The notes: generated by a model from the sequence alone, not told the origin. Shown: positions 1 through 9,309, numbered from the stretch's first letter. The stretch: 64,000 bases of DNA from Roseiarcus sp963820795 (GCA_963820795.1 CAWGBJ010000024.1:62001-126000), one strand, 5' to 3'. Numbers and translations: made by a program.

Positions 1-345
1 CCGCCAAAGGTGCGCACCGTTTCGCGTCTTTCCGGCGGCCAGCGTCAGGCGGTGGCGATCGCCAGGGCGCTCTACTGGCAATCCAAGGTCGTGATCCTCG
101 ACGAGCCGACCGCGGCGCTCGCCGTGATGGAGCGCGAACACGTGATCCAGCTCGCGCGCAGGCTGGCCGCAGAGGGCCTCGGCGTCATCTACATCGGCCA
201 CAACCTGATCGAGATCCTCGAGGTGGCCGACCGGGTGGCGGTGATGTTCCGCGGCCGTATCGTCCATGTGACGCCGGCGGCCGCGACCACGCAGCGGGAC
301 CTGATCAAATACATGACGGGGTACGAGGAGGCGGCGGCCGACTGA
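1..345 (+). CDS. Sugar ABC transporter ATP-binding protein (5' truncated by window edge)
   Basis: This is the C-terminal 114 residues of an ABC ATPase; the Walker A half lies outside the window. Visible are the signature LSGGQRQ, a Walker B segment ending ILDEP, and the switch histidine in GHN. The sequence style matches CUT2-family sugar importers (ribose/fructose type), where the ATPase powers uptake of a monosaccharide through a RbsC-like permease. The binding protein starts 27 bp downstream and the permease follows, so the three form one operon. The substrate cannot be read from the sequence. Confidence 0.9.
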   Translation, partial: PPKVRTVSRLSGGQRQAVAIARALYWQSKVVILDEPTAALAVMEREHVIQLARRLAAEGLGVIYIGHNLIEILEVADRVAVMFRGRIVHVTPAAATTQRDLIKYMTGYEEAAAD

Positions 346-372
346 GGGGCAACACTAGGAAAGGAAGCACTC

Positions 373-1363
373 ATGTTGAAAATTGGACTGATGGCCGCAA
401 CGGCGCTCGCCCTTGCGGCGATTCCGGCCTCGGCGGCGGACTTTTCCGGCGTCCGCATCCCGGTGATCGTCAAGGCGACAACCTCGCAGTATTGGGCGAC
501 CGTGTTCGATGGCGCGGACGCGGCGGCGCAAAAGCTCGGCGTTTCGATTTCCAAGCTCGGCGCGAGCGCCGAGACGGACGTCGCTCAGGAGGTTTCGATC
601 ATGGAGAACGCGATCCAGTCGAAGCCGACCGCGATCGTGATCGCCGCCACCAACGCCCAGGCGCTGGCCCAGCCGATCGCCCATGCCACCGACGCCGGCA
701 TTCCGGTGATCGTCATCGATTCCAACGCCAACACCGACAAATACGTGACCTTCCTCGCCACCAACAATGTCACGGGCGGCGTCAAGGCGGCCGACGAGCT
801 TGCCTCCTGCGTCAAGGCGCGTACCGGCAAGGAGGAGGGCGACGTCGCCTATATGACCGCGCTCGCCGGCGCACAATCGTTGAACGACCGAGACAAGGGG
901 TTCGTCGACGAACTCAAGAAATATCCCGGACTGAAGATCGTCGATCATCGGACCGGCAACAACGATCCGGCGCGGGCCCTGTCGGACGCCGAGGACATCC
1001 TGACGCGGCACCCACAGCTCACCGCCATCTTCGCCGACAACGAACTCGAAGGCGACGGGGCGGGCCGCGCCCTGCAGGAGAAGAACCTCGGCTCGAAAGT
1101 CTGCGCCGTGGCCTTCGACACTTCCGACCAGGAAATCGGCTTTCTCCGCAACGGCATCCTCGACGGCCTGATCGTGCAGAACCCATTCATGATGGGCTAT
1201 GCCGGCGTCTGGTACGCCCTTGCCGCCGCGAATGGCGTCGTTCTGCCGCACTATGTCGATTTCGGGCGTGCATGTCGCCACCAAGGCCAATATCGACAGC
1301 CCGCAGATGATGGGCCTCCTGAACCCGAAGAAATATCAGCTGACTCCCTTCCTGGGCAGCTGA
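373..1363 (+). CDS. Sugar ABC transporter substrate-binding protein, frameshifted near its C-terminus
   Basis: Periplasmic binding protein of the RbsB/Peripla_BP_4 type. A signal peptide of about 21 residues ends in ASA|AD, followed by the two-lobed sugar-binding fold. The reading frame breaks at the TTT of 1260-1262. Removing one T restores a natural end (…GVHVATKANIDSPQMMGLL…) that stops with TGA at 1361-1363, giving about 329 residues, the family's usual size. Left uncorrected, the frame runs on into the permease gene. One extra base in the sequence is more likely than a real mutation. It lies between the ATPase and the permease of the same importer. Confidence 0.85.
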
Positions 1364-1421
1364 CGTTGATGACGCCGCGCCGGGCAAACTCTATGCCCGG
1401 CGCGAATAGGAGATATCGGCA

Positions 1422-2420
1422 ATGGCGACGATCACCGCGCCGACCTCAAGACCCAGCCGGTGGGCCGCGTTCGTCGCCGAGCTCCGGCATGGACTCCCGG
1501 TCGAGACCTGGGTGCTCGGGTGCACTTTTCTGCTGTGGATCGGGCTGGCGCTCGCTTCGCCCTATTTCCTGACATCGGGCAACATCTTCAACATCATGCG
1601 CCAGGTGTCGGTCGACGCTATCATCGCCTACGGCGAGCTTTTCACCATCATCACCGCCGGCATCGATCTGTCGGTCGGGTCGGTCGCGGGTTTCACCGGA
1701 GTGGCGTTCGCCATGTTGCTCGCTGGGGGCCTCAACGTTGCGCTGGCGGGTCCGTTGACGCTCCTCATCGGCCTCGCGATCGGGCTCGTGAATGGCCTCG
1801 GGGTCGCCCGGCTCGGCATTCCGGCCTTCATCGTCACGCTGGCGGGCCTTCAGGGCTACCGCGGCCTCACCATGCTGATTTCGGGCGGCATGACTGTCGC
1901 CGGCCTTCCGGATTCGCTGGGAAACTTTGCCAATTCGACGGTTTTCGGCATACCGACGATGTTCGTCGTCATGCTCGCCTTCGCCGCCGCGTCGCAATTC
2001 CTGCTCGGGGCGACCCGACTCGGGCGTTACATGTACGCGCTCGGCAGCAACATCGAGGCGGCGCGCCGAGTGGGTATCGACGTCACGCGCGTCACCCTTG
2101 TGGCGTATGCGCTGTCTGCGCTGTTCGCCACGGTGGGCGGCATGCTGCTGGTCGCCCGCCTGACGATGGGCAACCCGAATGCCGGCATGGGCGCCGAACT
2201 GCAAGCGATCGCAGCCGCGGTGGTTGGCGGCGCGAGCCTCTTCGGCGGACGCGGCACGATCGGCGGTTGCTTCATCGGCGCAATCCTCTTCACTTCCATC
2301 GGCAACGGCGCCAACCTGCTCGGCGTGAGCTCCTTCTGGCAGATGGTGATCGAGGGCCTCCTGATCGCCGGCGTCGTCTATCTCGACAACCTCCAGAAGC
2401 GGCGTTCGCAAGGGCAGTAG
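1422..2420 (+). CDS. Sugar ABC transporter permease (RbsC/CUT2 type)
   Basis: A 332-residue inner-membrane permease with eight to ten hydrophobic segments. It carries the family hallmark ITAGIDLSVGS around residues 79-89 and the NGLGVARLGIPAFIVTL stretch. It forms the channel of the importer whose ATPase and binding protein precede it. The start ATG has a purine-rich GGAGATATCGGCA just upstream. The order ATPase, binding protein, permease is common for alphaproteobacterial CUT2 systems. The gene ends 75 bp before an unrelated VOC gene. Confidence 0.92.
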   Translation: MATITAPTSRPSRWAAFVAELRHGLPVETWVLGCTFLLWIGLALASPYFLTSGNIFNIMRQVSVDAIIAYGELFTIITAGIDLSVGSVAGFTGVAFAMLLAGGLNVALAGPLTLLIGLAIGLVNGLGVARLGIPAFIVTLAGLQGYRGLTMLISGGMTVAGLPDSLGNFANSTVFGIPTMFVVMLAFAAASQFLLGATRLGRYMYALGSNIEAARRVGIDVTRVTLVAYALSALFATVGGMLLVARLTMGNPNAGMGAELQAIAAAVVGGASLFGGRGTIGGCFIGAILFTSIGNGANLLGVSSFWQMVIEGLLIAGVVYLDNLQKRRSQGQ

Positions 2421-2495
2421 GCGGCCGTCGAGCGTCTTTTTCCTTTTGCCCGCGTGAGCTACCGTACGGCGGGATCGAACCCAGGAGGAGACCGG

Positions 2496-3269
2496 ATGAG
2501 CACGCCGACGGGGAAATTCGTCTGGTACGAATACATGGGCGACGACCGCAGGGCGGCCGCGGAATTCTACACGAACGTCGTCGGCTGGAGCGCCAAGGAC
2601 GCCGGCATGGCGGGCTTCCCCTATGAGATTCTGTCGACGGGCGACCACATGGTCGCCGGCATGATGGACATTCCGGCCGACGCCAAGGCGATGGGCGCGA
2701 GGCCCTCTTGGATGGGCTACATCTGGGTCGAGGACGTTGATGCGGCGCTGCCGAAGCTCGTCGCCGCCGGGGGCAAGGTTTTCAAGGAACCCGCCGACAT
2801 CCCGGGGGTCGGCCGCTTCGCCGTCGTCTCCGACCCCTACGGCGGCGTCTTCATGCTGTTCCGCGACCACGGCGGCACCCCGCCGCCGCCTCCGCCGCCC
2901 GGCACGCCAGGCCTCGTCGGCTGGCATGAACTGCACGCCGACGACGGCGCCAAGGCGCTCGATTTCTATTGCGACTTCTTCGGCTGGAAGAAGACCGGCG
3001 AATTCGACATGGGCCCGATCGGCGTCTATCGCATGTTCGAAACCGAACACGGCGAACAGGGCGGGATCATGACCCGCATGCCGCAGACGCCGATGTCGTT
3101 CTGGCTCTACTATTTCAACGTCGACGGAGCCGACGCGGCGGCCGAGCGGATCAAAGCGCGTGGGGCCCAGATCATCAACGGCCCACACGAGGTGCCTGGC
3201 GGACAGTGGATCGTGCAGGCGACCGATCCGCAAGGCGCCATGTTCGCCCTCGTCGCGCCAAGCCGATAG
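2496..3269 (+). CDS. VOC family protein, two glyoxalase-like domains
   Basis: A 257-residue protein with two vicinal-oxygen-chelate halves, about residues 5-125 and 140-255, joined by a proline-rich linker (PPPPPPPG). Each half carries the GxFxWYE or GWHEL opening and the AxxFYxxxxGW motif of CFP30B-like/glyoxalase-related proteins. The start is the ATG preceded by AGGAGGAG six bases upstream; an upstream in-frame ATG lacks a ribosome-binding site. The metal-binding fold is clear but the substrate is unknown. A clear paralogue lies at 4621-5403 on the other side of a TetR gene, so the pair probably arose by local duplication. Confidence 0.88.
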   Translation: MSTPTGKFVWYEYMGDDRRAAAEFYTNVVGWSAKDAGMAGFPYEILSTGDHMVAGMMDIPADAKAMGARPSWMGYIWVEDVDAALPKLVAAGGKVFKEPADIPGVGRFAVVSDPYGGVFMLFRDHGGTPPPPPPPGTPGLVGWHELHADDGAKALDFYCDFFGWKKTGEFDMGPIGVYRMFETEHGEQGGIMTRMPQTPMSFWLYYFNVDGADAAAERIKARGAQIINGPHEVPGGQWIVQATDPQGAMFALVAPSR

Positions 3270-3438
3270 ACCGCGTCGATCGCCTGGGACCGACGCTCGT
3301 GGTCGCGATCCAAGTCTATCAGGCGCTTGGGTGTAAAAAGCTGTCACTATTTCACTTTGCAACCCAAGGCTCCCGGGCTGCCGCCTGCCTTGCGCCGTAA
3401 GCAAGGTGACGATGCGGCCGTCACGCCGCAAAGGCCGA

Positions 3439-3467
3439 TTGACATCATACCGACCAGTCGGTATGTA
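3439..3467 (+). promoter_or_regulatory. Promoter with overlapping TetR-type operator
   Basis: A consensus -35 TTGACA (3439-3444) and a TATGTA -10 (3462-3467) are separated by 17 bp. A 20-bp inverted repeat with nine-base arms, CATACCGAC and GTCGGTATG, fills 3446-3465 and overlaps the -10. This is the expected layout for autorepression by the TetR protein encoded immediately downstream. Transcription would start at about the A of its ATG. Confidence 0.75.
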
Positions 3468-3472
3468 GGCGT

Positions 3473-4132
3473 ATGTCGACCACGCAAAGCCCAGCAATTG
3501 CGACGGCAAAAGCCCCGGCTTCGGGTGACAAGCTGCTCGACGCGGCCGTCCACGTAATCCGCTCGAAGGGCTATTCGGCCGCCCGGGTGGAGGACATCTG
3601 CGCCGAGGCCGGCCTCACCAAGGGGGCCTTCTTCCATCACTTCGCCAGCAAGGAAGCCTGCGCCGTCGCCGCGGCGGCCCATTTCGCCGCCCGCGCCGAC
3701 GGCATATTCGACGCGGCGCCCTACTCGCGCCTCGCCGATCCGCGCGCGCGGGTGCTCGGCTACGTCAAGTTCCGGAAGGCCATCCTTCAGGGCGACCTGC
3801 CGCAGTTCACCTGCCTCCTCGGGACGATGACCCAGGAGGCCTACCAGACCCACCCGGCAATCCGGGACGCCTGCGACCGCTACATCAGCGAACATGCCGC
3901 CCGGGTGGAGGCGGACCTGACGGAGGCCAAGGCGCTCTACGCGCCAGGCGCGGAGTGGGCGCCGGAGAGCGCCGCGCTGTTCTCGCAGGCCGTGCTGCAG
4001 GGCGCCTTCGTGCTGGCGAAGGCGAAACGCGGGCCGCGAGTTGCGGCCGACTGCCTCGACCACTTGCGGCGCTATTTCGAGACGCTGTTGCCCGCCGCCC
4101 CTGGCGCCGCAAACGAGGAGACAACGCCCTGA
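3473..4132 (+). CDS. TetR/AcrR family transcriptional regulator
   Basis: A 219-residue regulator. The N-terminal helix-turn-helix is at about residues 38-66 (VEDICAEAGLTKGAFFHHF), followed by a helical ligand domain with TetR_C features. It probably represses itself, and perhaps the downstream VOC-type genes, through the 20-bp palindrome directly upstream. There is no Shine-Dalgarno sequence and the -10 ends five bases before the ATG, so the mRNA looks leaderless. The stop codon overlaps the start of the next gene in CTGA, indicating translational coupling. Confidence 0.88.
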   Translation: MSTTQSPAIATAKAPASGDKLLDAAVHVIRSKGYSAARVEDICAEAGLTKGAFFHHFASKEACAVAAAAHFAARADGIFDAAPYSRLADPRARVLGYVKFRKAILQGDLPQFTCLLGTMTQEAYQTHPAIRDACDRYISEHAARVEADLTEAKALYAPGAEWAPESAALFSQAVLQGAFVLAKAKRGPRVAADCLDHLRRYFETLLPAAPGAANEETTP

Positions 4133-4608
4133 GCGACCAGAAGATCACACCCTGCCTATGGTTCGACTTCAAGGCCGAGGAGGCAGTCGCGCATTACCTT
4201 GCGATCTTCGCGAACGCGCGCATCGTCTCGACGACGCGCTATGGCGAGGCCGGCCCCGGCCCGAAGGGCGCGGTCATGACAATCCTGTTCGAACTCGACG
4301 GGCAGCGCTTCCTCGCGCTGAACGGCGGCCCGCAGTTTGCGTTTACCCCGGCGATCTCGCTCGTCGTCGATTGCGCCAATCAGGCCGAAATCGACCGCCT
4401 GTGGGACCGGCTAGGCGGGGGCGGCAAGCCCGGCCAGTGCGGCTGGCTGACCGACAAGTTCGGCGTGTCCTGGCAGATCGTGCCGAGTCTCGTCCCGAAG
4501 ATCATGCAGAGCGGCGACGCGGCCGGCATGGAGCGCGTCATGCGCGCGGTCCTGTCGATGAAGAAACTCGATATTGCGCAATTGCAGCGGGCTTTCGGCC
4601 CAAACTGA
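4129..4608 (+). CDS. PhnB-like VOC family protein with a probable CTG start
   Basis: A 159-residue protein beginning …SDQKITPCLWFDFKAEEA, the usual opening of the PhnB/3-demethylubiquinone methyltransferase-like VOC family. Nothing upstream of that block is homologous and the first in-frame ATG (about 4276) would remove the first third of the fold. The only sensible start is CTG at 4129, overlapping the TetR stop as CTGA, with GAGGAG eight bases upstream. Either CTG is used or the base should be A. It is cotranscribed with the TetR gene and is followed 12 bp later by the second VOC gene. The enzymatic role is unknown. Confidence 0.82.
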   Translation: MSDQKITPCLWFDFKAEEAVAHYLAIFANARIVSTTRYGEAGPGPKGAVMTILFELDGQRFLALNGGPQFAFTPAISLVVDCANQAEIDRLWDRLGGGGKPGQCGWLTDKFGVSWQIVPSLVPKIMQSGDAAGMERVMRAVLSMKKLDIAQLQRAFGPN

Positions 4609-4620
4609 AGGAGGATAATT

Positions 4621-5403
4621 GTGACCGATCCATCCGCTTCGAATCTACTCGGCAGCTTCGTCTGGTACGATCAGATGTCGAACGACCTCGCCGGCGCGGA
4701 AGCGTTCTACAGCAAGGTCGTCGGCTGGACGCTTGCGCCCAACACGATGAACGACCAGCGCTACACCTTGCTCGAGGCCGCCGGGACCATGGTCGGCGGT
4801 CTGATGCCGATTCGCGAGCACGCCAGGGGCGTGCAACCCGCGTGGATGGGCTATATCGCCGTCGACGACGTTGCCGCGTACGCCGACAAGGTGAAGGCCG
4901 CGGGCGGGGCGATCCACCGTCCGCCGACCGACATTCCCAATGTCGGCACGTTCGCGGTGGCGGGCGATCCCTACGGGGCAGGCTTCCTGTTGTTCAAGGG
5001 CGCCAGCAGCGAGGCGCCGACGCAGGACCCGATGGCGCCGGGCCACATCGGCTGGCATGAGCTGCACGCGGGCGACGGCGAGCGGGCCTTCGCCTTCTAT
5101 TCCGGCCTGTTCGGCTGGGAGAAGCGCGAGGCGATGAACATGGGCGCGATGGGCGTCTACCAGACATTCGGGACTCGGAGCGGCAATCAGGGCGGCGGCC
5201 TAATGACGAAGACACCCCAGGAACCCGTCCCCTTCTGGCTCTACTACATCAATGTCGACGCCATCGACGCGGCGGTCGAGCGGGTAAGGGCAGCAGGAGG
5301 GCGGATCGTCAACGGACCCATGCAGGTCCCGACTGGCCGCTGGATCGTGCAGGGGATCGATCCCCAGGGCGCGATATTCGCGCTGCTCGCACCGACGAAG
5401 TGA
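4621..5403 (+). CDS. VOC family protein, two glyoxalase-like domains (paralogue)
   Basis: A 260-residue duplicated-VOC protein starting at GTG, with AAGGAGG seven bases upstream. The two halves open with LLGSFVWYDQM and GHIGWHELHAGDG, matching the protein at 2496-3269 in order and motif. The family includes glyoxalase/bleomycin-resistance-like proteins and mycobacterial CFP30B; the ligand is not predictable. Spacing of 12 bp puts it in the operon with the TetR and PhnB-like genes, so its expression may respond to the TetR ligand. Confidence 0.88.
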   Translation: MTDPSASNLLGSFVWYDQMSNDLAGAEAFYSKVVGWTLAPNTMNDQRYTLLEAAGTMVGGLMPIREHARGVQPAWMGYIAVDDVAAYADKVKAAGGAIHRPPTDIPNVGTFAVAGDPYGAGFLLFKGASSEAPTQDPMAPGHIGWHELHAGDGERAFAFYSGLFGWEKREAMNMGAMGVYQTFGTRSGNQGGGLMTKTPQEPVPFWLYYINVDAIDAAVERVRAAGGRIVNGPMQVPTGRWIVQGIDPQGAIFALLAPTK

Positions 5404-5518
5404 CGGCCGGCGAATCACGGAGGCGGGGCCCGACGGCGTGGGTCAATCCCTGCGGAAAGCGCCCCCGACCCGGCGGAGCCCTGGTCCAATGTCTCAATCC
5501 TTACGGGAGACCCGTCTC

Positions 5519-6232
5519 ATGAACGCAAGTTTGCAAGCTTTGACCCCAGCTGTTGAACTCGCCGGCATAGACCCGGTGCAGTTCCCGAACGAAAGCCCCG
5601 AGTACCGAGCCGCTCGCACGGCGCTGCTCGTCGAGGAGATCGAGCTCCGCCGTCACATCGAGCGCGTCGCGGCGCAGCGCCGGGCGCTGCCGCCGGGCGG
5701 CCCCGTCATCGGCGACTATCGATTCGAGGGCAAGGACGGCCCCCTCGATTTCGCCGGCCTGTTCGAAGGCAAAGAGACGCTCGCGATCTACAGCTACATG
5801 TTCGGGCCTGAGCGCCCCCGCCCCTGCCCGATGTGCACGAACACGCTCGGCGCCTGGGAGGGCAATGCGGCCGATATCAGCCAGCGCATCTCGCTTGCGG
5901 TGGTCGCCCGCTCGCCGATCGAGCGGCTAATCGGCTGGACGCGCGAGCGCGGCTGGCGCAACCTGCGCCTCTTCAGCGACCTCAACGGCGCCTATTCCCG
6001 CGACTATTTCGGCGTCCTCCCGAACGGCTCGGAAGTCCCTTCCTTCAACGTGTTCACGCGCCGCGACGGGACGATCCGGCACTTCTGGGGCGGCGAGATG
6101 ACGGCGGCGACGGTCGACCCGGGACAGGATTCGCGCGGCGCGCCCGACCCCGCGCCCTTGTGGACGGTGCTCGATTGCACCCCGGAGGGCCGCGGCGCGG
6201 ACTGGTATCCGAAGCTCGAATACGCTGCCTGA
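5519..6232 (+). CDS. DUF899 family thioredoxin-like protein
   Basis: About 237 residues. DUF899 proteins have a thioredoxin-like fold. Here the CxxC-type motif CPMC follows the characteristic YSYMFGPERPRP stretch, and the family's FWGGEMT and D…ADWYPKLEY endings are present. The start ATG is chosen because GGGAGA sits eight bases upstream; longer in-frame starts lack homology and a ribosome-binding site. These proteins commonly neighbour VOC and YCII genes, as here. The biochemical function is unknown. Confidence 0.85.
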   Translation: MNASLQALTPAVELAGIDPVQFPNESPEYRAARTALLVEEIELRRHIERVAAQRRALPPGGPVIGDYRFEGKDGPLDFAGLFEGKETLAIYSYMFGPERPRPCPMCTNTLGAWEGNAADISQRISLAVVARSPIERLIGWTRERGWRNLRLFSDLNGAYSRDYFGVLPNGSEVPSFNVFTRRDGTIRHFWGGEMTAATVDPGQDSRGAPDPAPLWTVLDCTPEGRGADWYPKLEYAA

Positions 6233-6263
6233 CGGGCCCACCAAGGGACGGGCCTCCCTAACC

Positions 6264-6452
6264 TCGTCATTGCGAGAGTGAGCGATGCAATCCAGCCGGC
6301 GGTGCATGTGGATTGCTTCGGCTTCCGCCTCGCATTGACGGGAGAGGGAACTCCGCACTTTTGCGGTCCCAGCGCTCCGCAGTCATTGTGAGCGCGGGCG
6401 ATGCAATCCAGCCGCTGGGCAACACGTAGATCGCTTCGGCTTCACAACGACC
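6264..6452. repeat. Two palindromic intergenic repeat copies (REP-like)
   Basis: Two successive units of the form TCATTG-(C/T)GAG…GCGATGCAATCCAGC…ATTGCTTCGGC, at about 6264-6350 and 6380-6452. They share the core with repeats at 24945-25165 and 35877-35967. The DNA can fold on itself and carries no gene. It fills most of the 280-bp gap between the DUF899 and YCII genes. Confidence 0.65.
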
Positions 6453-6512
6453 CTGCCATGCGGACCGCTTGAATGAATTGCAACGAACCTCCATCCATCC
6501 GGAGAAGCAAGA

Positions 6513-6872
6513 ATGCGCGTCATGGTGATCGTCAAAGCGACCGAGGATTCCGAGGCCGGCAAACTGCCGAACGCGGAGCTCATGAAAGACATGGGGGCGT
6601 TCAATCAATCGCTGATCGAGGCGGGGGTGATGGCGGACGGCGGCGGCCTCAAGCCGACCAGCAAGGGCGCGCGCGTCGCCTTCTCCGGCAAGGACCGGGC
6701 CGTGACAAAGGGACCTTTCGGCAATGTCGGCGAACTCGTCTCTGGCTACTGGATCTGGAGGGTCAAAGACCTCGACGAAGCGATCGGCTGGGTCAAGCGC
6801 TGCCCGAACCCGATGCCGGGCCCATCGACGATCGAGATCCGCGAACTTTACGAGATGGACGACTTCGCTTGA
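6513..6872 (+). CDS. YCII/DGPF-domain protein
   Basis: A 119-residue single-domain protein. It shows the MRVMVIVKA opening, the VTKGPFGNVGELVSGYWIW block and the EIREL ending typical of YCII-related (DGPF) proteins, a ferredoxin-like fold often found beside ECF sigma factors and VOC proteins. The start ATG has CCGGAGAAGCA upstream. No catalytic assignment is possible. It lies between two repeat units and the aldo/keto reductase gene. Confidence 0.88.
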   Translation: MRVMVIVKATEDSEAGKLPNAELMKDMGAFNQSLIEAGVMADGGGLKPTSKGARVAFSGKDRAVTKGPFGNVGELVSGYWIWRVKDLDEAIGWVKRCPNPMPGPSTIEIRELYEMDDFA

Positions 6873-6962
6873 TCGCGTGAGATTGTCCACGCCGTCGCTG
6901 TCCGCGTCTGGCCGCGATCGACGATCGCGGCTACAGTCGAACCTTCCGACGGGAGGGATACG

Positions 6963-7962
6963 GTGGTGACTTTGCCAAAGCGCAAGCTCGGCCGTCAGGG
7001 CCTCGAGGTTTCGGCGATCGGTCTCGGCTGCATGGGCATGAGCCAATCCTATGGCCCGGCCGACGAGACGGAATCGATCGCGACCCTGCATCGCGCGATC
7101 GATCTCGGCTGCACGTTTCTAGACACGGCCGAGGGCTATGGCCCCTTCGCCAACGAGGAATTGATCGGGCGCGCGCTCGAGGGCCGGCGCGATCAGGTGA
7201 CGATCGCGACCAAGTTCGGCTTCCGCATCGAGGGCGGAAAGCAGGTCGGCGCCGAACGCGACAGCCGGCCCGGGCATATCCGGGAGGCCGTCGAGGGCTC
7301 GCTGAGGCGGCTCAAAACGGAGACGATCGATCTCCTCTATCAGCACCGCATCGATCCGGCCGTTCCGATCGAGGATGTGGCCGGCGACGGTCGGCGATCT
7401 CGTCAGGCAGGGCAAGGTGCGATATTTTGGTCTCTCCGAAGCCGGCGCCGCCAACATCCGCCGCGCCCATGCGGTCCATCCGGTGTCGGCGCTGCAGAGC
7501 GAATATTCGCTCTGGGAGCGCAATCTCGAGGCCGACGTCCTGCCGGTGTTGCGCGAGCTCGGCATCGGCCTCGTGCCCTTTTCGCCGCTCGGCCGCGGCT
7601 TCCTGACGGGCGAGGCCAGGCGCGCCGAAGACTATCCGGAAGGCGATTACCGGCGGATGGATCCGCGCTATCAGGGCGACAATTTCGACGCCAATATGCT
7701 GGCGGCCCGGATCGTCGGCGACGTCGCGGCGCAGAAACGTGCCAAGCCTGGACAAATCGCGCTCGCCTGGCTCCTGCACAAGGGCGATGACATCATCCCG
7801 ATCCCCGGCACGAAGCGGCGGACCTACCTCGAAGAGAATATCGCGGCCGCGGCCATCCGGCTCGATCCGGATCAGATGAAGGCGCTCGACGAGGCGATGG
7901 CGCCTGGAACGATCGCCGGGCCGCGTTATCCCGAGCGGATCATGGCGACGATCGACCGCTGA
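6963..7962 (+). CDS. Aldo/keto reductase, frameshifted mid-gene
   Basis: An NADPH-dependent oxidoreductase of the AKR superfamily (YajO/YakC-like), about 332 residues once repaired. The first half carries the tetrad Asp and Tyr in FLDTAEGYGP, Lys in ATKFGF and His in LLYQHRIDP. The second half carries the cofactor-binding IPIPGTKRRTYLEEN. The frame breaks near 7386, where removing one G turns GGCGACGGTC into GGCACGGTC and joins DVAGTVGDLVRQGK. Start is GTG (6963) with GGGAGGGA upstream. This is most likely an intact gene with one base called in excess. Confidence 0.85.
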
Positions 7963-8135
7963 GCGGCCGGGACGGCGTGCCTTTCGTCACAAAACTGTCG
8001 TCAAATCGCTTGTCGACCCGCCAGCGCCTCTTGGCCTGCGCTGCGCCAGCGGATAGCATGCATTCGGTACGCGGTCCCTCCGACCTCCGGCGCTCGGGTT
8101 CGCGTGATATTGAAAGCGCATTGCAGGTTCATTCC

Positions 8136-8789
8136 ATGGGCAAGGTTCCGACGACCGCGGCTTTCGTCAGCCAGAAAGGCGGCGTCGGCAAGAGCACGCT
8201 CGCCCGGTTGCTCGCGGTGGGGGCGCTGCATCGCGGACGCAAGACGCTGCTCGCCGATTTCGATCTCGATCAGCTGACCTGCGTCGAATGGAGCGCGGCG
8301 CGCATGCGCGCCAATCTCCAGCCGGAAGTCGACGCGCGCGCCTTCAAGAGCCTGAAGAGACTGCGGAAAGGTGACGGCGTCGCCGACTTCATCGTCGCCG
8401 ATACGCGCGGCATGGCCGATGATCTTTCGACCGAGATTTCCGAGGATAGCGATGTCGTCTTCCTGCCGACAGGCGTATCGCAGGACGACTTGAGGCCGAC
8501 CCTCAATCTGGCGCGCAAGCTCGCCCGCCGCGGCGCGGAGGGACGGCTCGTCATGGTGCTGTCGAAGGTCGGCCGCTCCGAGACCCAGTTCGCCCACGCG
8601 GTCGAGACGATCGAGGACGCCGGTTTCGAATTGCTGGCGGAGCACTGGCCGCAGCGCGACGGCTTCCAGAGCGACCTCGACGCCGGCCGCGCCGGCCGCG
8701 AAGCCCGCAACCCCTATCTGCGCGAGATCGCCGAGCGGATGGAAGCGGCGCTCTGGGCGCGCGCGATGAAGGCGAAGCCGCGCAACTGA
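8136..8789 (+). CDS. ParA-like P-loop ATPase
   Basis: A 217-residue protein with the deviant Walker A KGGVGKST at residues 14-21, a Walker A' FDLD, and the switch-II-like VADTRG. This is the CbiA/ParA MinD-type fold. No ParB gene accompanies it, so chromosome partitioning is not implied; orphan ParA proteins also position other cargo. The ATG at 8136 is preferred because the P-loop then lies near the N-terminus, as in the family. It is flanked by an aldo/keto reductase and a YjbR gene, without operon spacing. Confidence 0.8.
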   Translation: MGKVPTTAAFVSQKGGVGKSTLARLLAVGALHRGRKTLLADFDLDQLTCVEWSAARMRANLQPEVDARAFKSLKRLRKGDGVADFIVADTRGMADDLSTEISEDSDVVFLPTGVSQDDLRPTLNLARKLARRGAEGRLVMVLSKVGRSETQFAHAVETIEDAGFELLAEHWPQRDGFQSDLDAGRAGREARNPYLREIAERMEAALWARAMKAKPRN

Positions 8790-8880
8790 GCCCCTTTTCC
8801 CGCCGCCACAGCATCGCAAGGACATAGGGTCTTCCTCGCCACCCGTCGCAAAAACGGCCTGTCATAGACATGAAAACGCA

Positions 8881-9232
8881 ATGTCCAAAACCACGATCGG
8901 CGCGCAGATCCGCGCGATCTGCCTCGCGCTTCCCGAAGCGCACGAAGAAACGATGCGGCGCGGCCCGTCGTACCGCGTCCAAGACAAGATCTTCGCCGTC
9001 GAGCGGTCCTGGAATGACGGGGTTGGGCTCTGGTGCAAGGTTCCGGCGGAGACGCAGGCGCTCATCATCGGCGCCGACCCGGCGCGCTTCTTCATACCCC
9101 CCCTATTTCGGGAGCAAAGGCTGGATCGGCGTCGCGCTCGGCGACAGCGCCGACTGGGTGGAAGTCGAGGCCTTCGTCCGCCGGAGCTACCGGCTGGTCG
9201 CGCCGAAGCGGCTGGCGAAACTGACGCGTTGA
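8881..9232 (+). CDS. MmcQ/YjbR family protein, frameshifted in a C run
   Basis: A DUF419/YjbR protein of about 116 residues, a small DNA-binding-like fold of unknown role. The N-terminal part (ICLALPEAHEETMRRGPSYRV) and the C-terminal part (GWIGVALGDSADWVEVEAFVRRSYRLVAPKRL) lie in different frames. The break is the seven-C run at 9097-9103; six Cs restore FFIPPYFGSKG. Uncorrected, the frame reads on into the P450 gene and creates a false 548-residue fusion. Probably an intact gene with a homopolymer error. Confidence 0.8.
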
Positions 9233-9309
9233 ACGCAACTCGTAAGTTGCAAGGGCGAGCCAACCCAGTCATAATTCACCGAAGCGATAAGCCTTGGAGG
9301 AACGCTGTC

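Noticed and set aside
1446..3509. 687-codon open frame on the minus strand
   Set aside because: It is antisense to the permease and VOC genes, has the Arg/Asp-rich composition of a shadow frame and matches no family.
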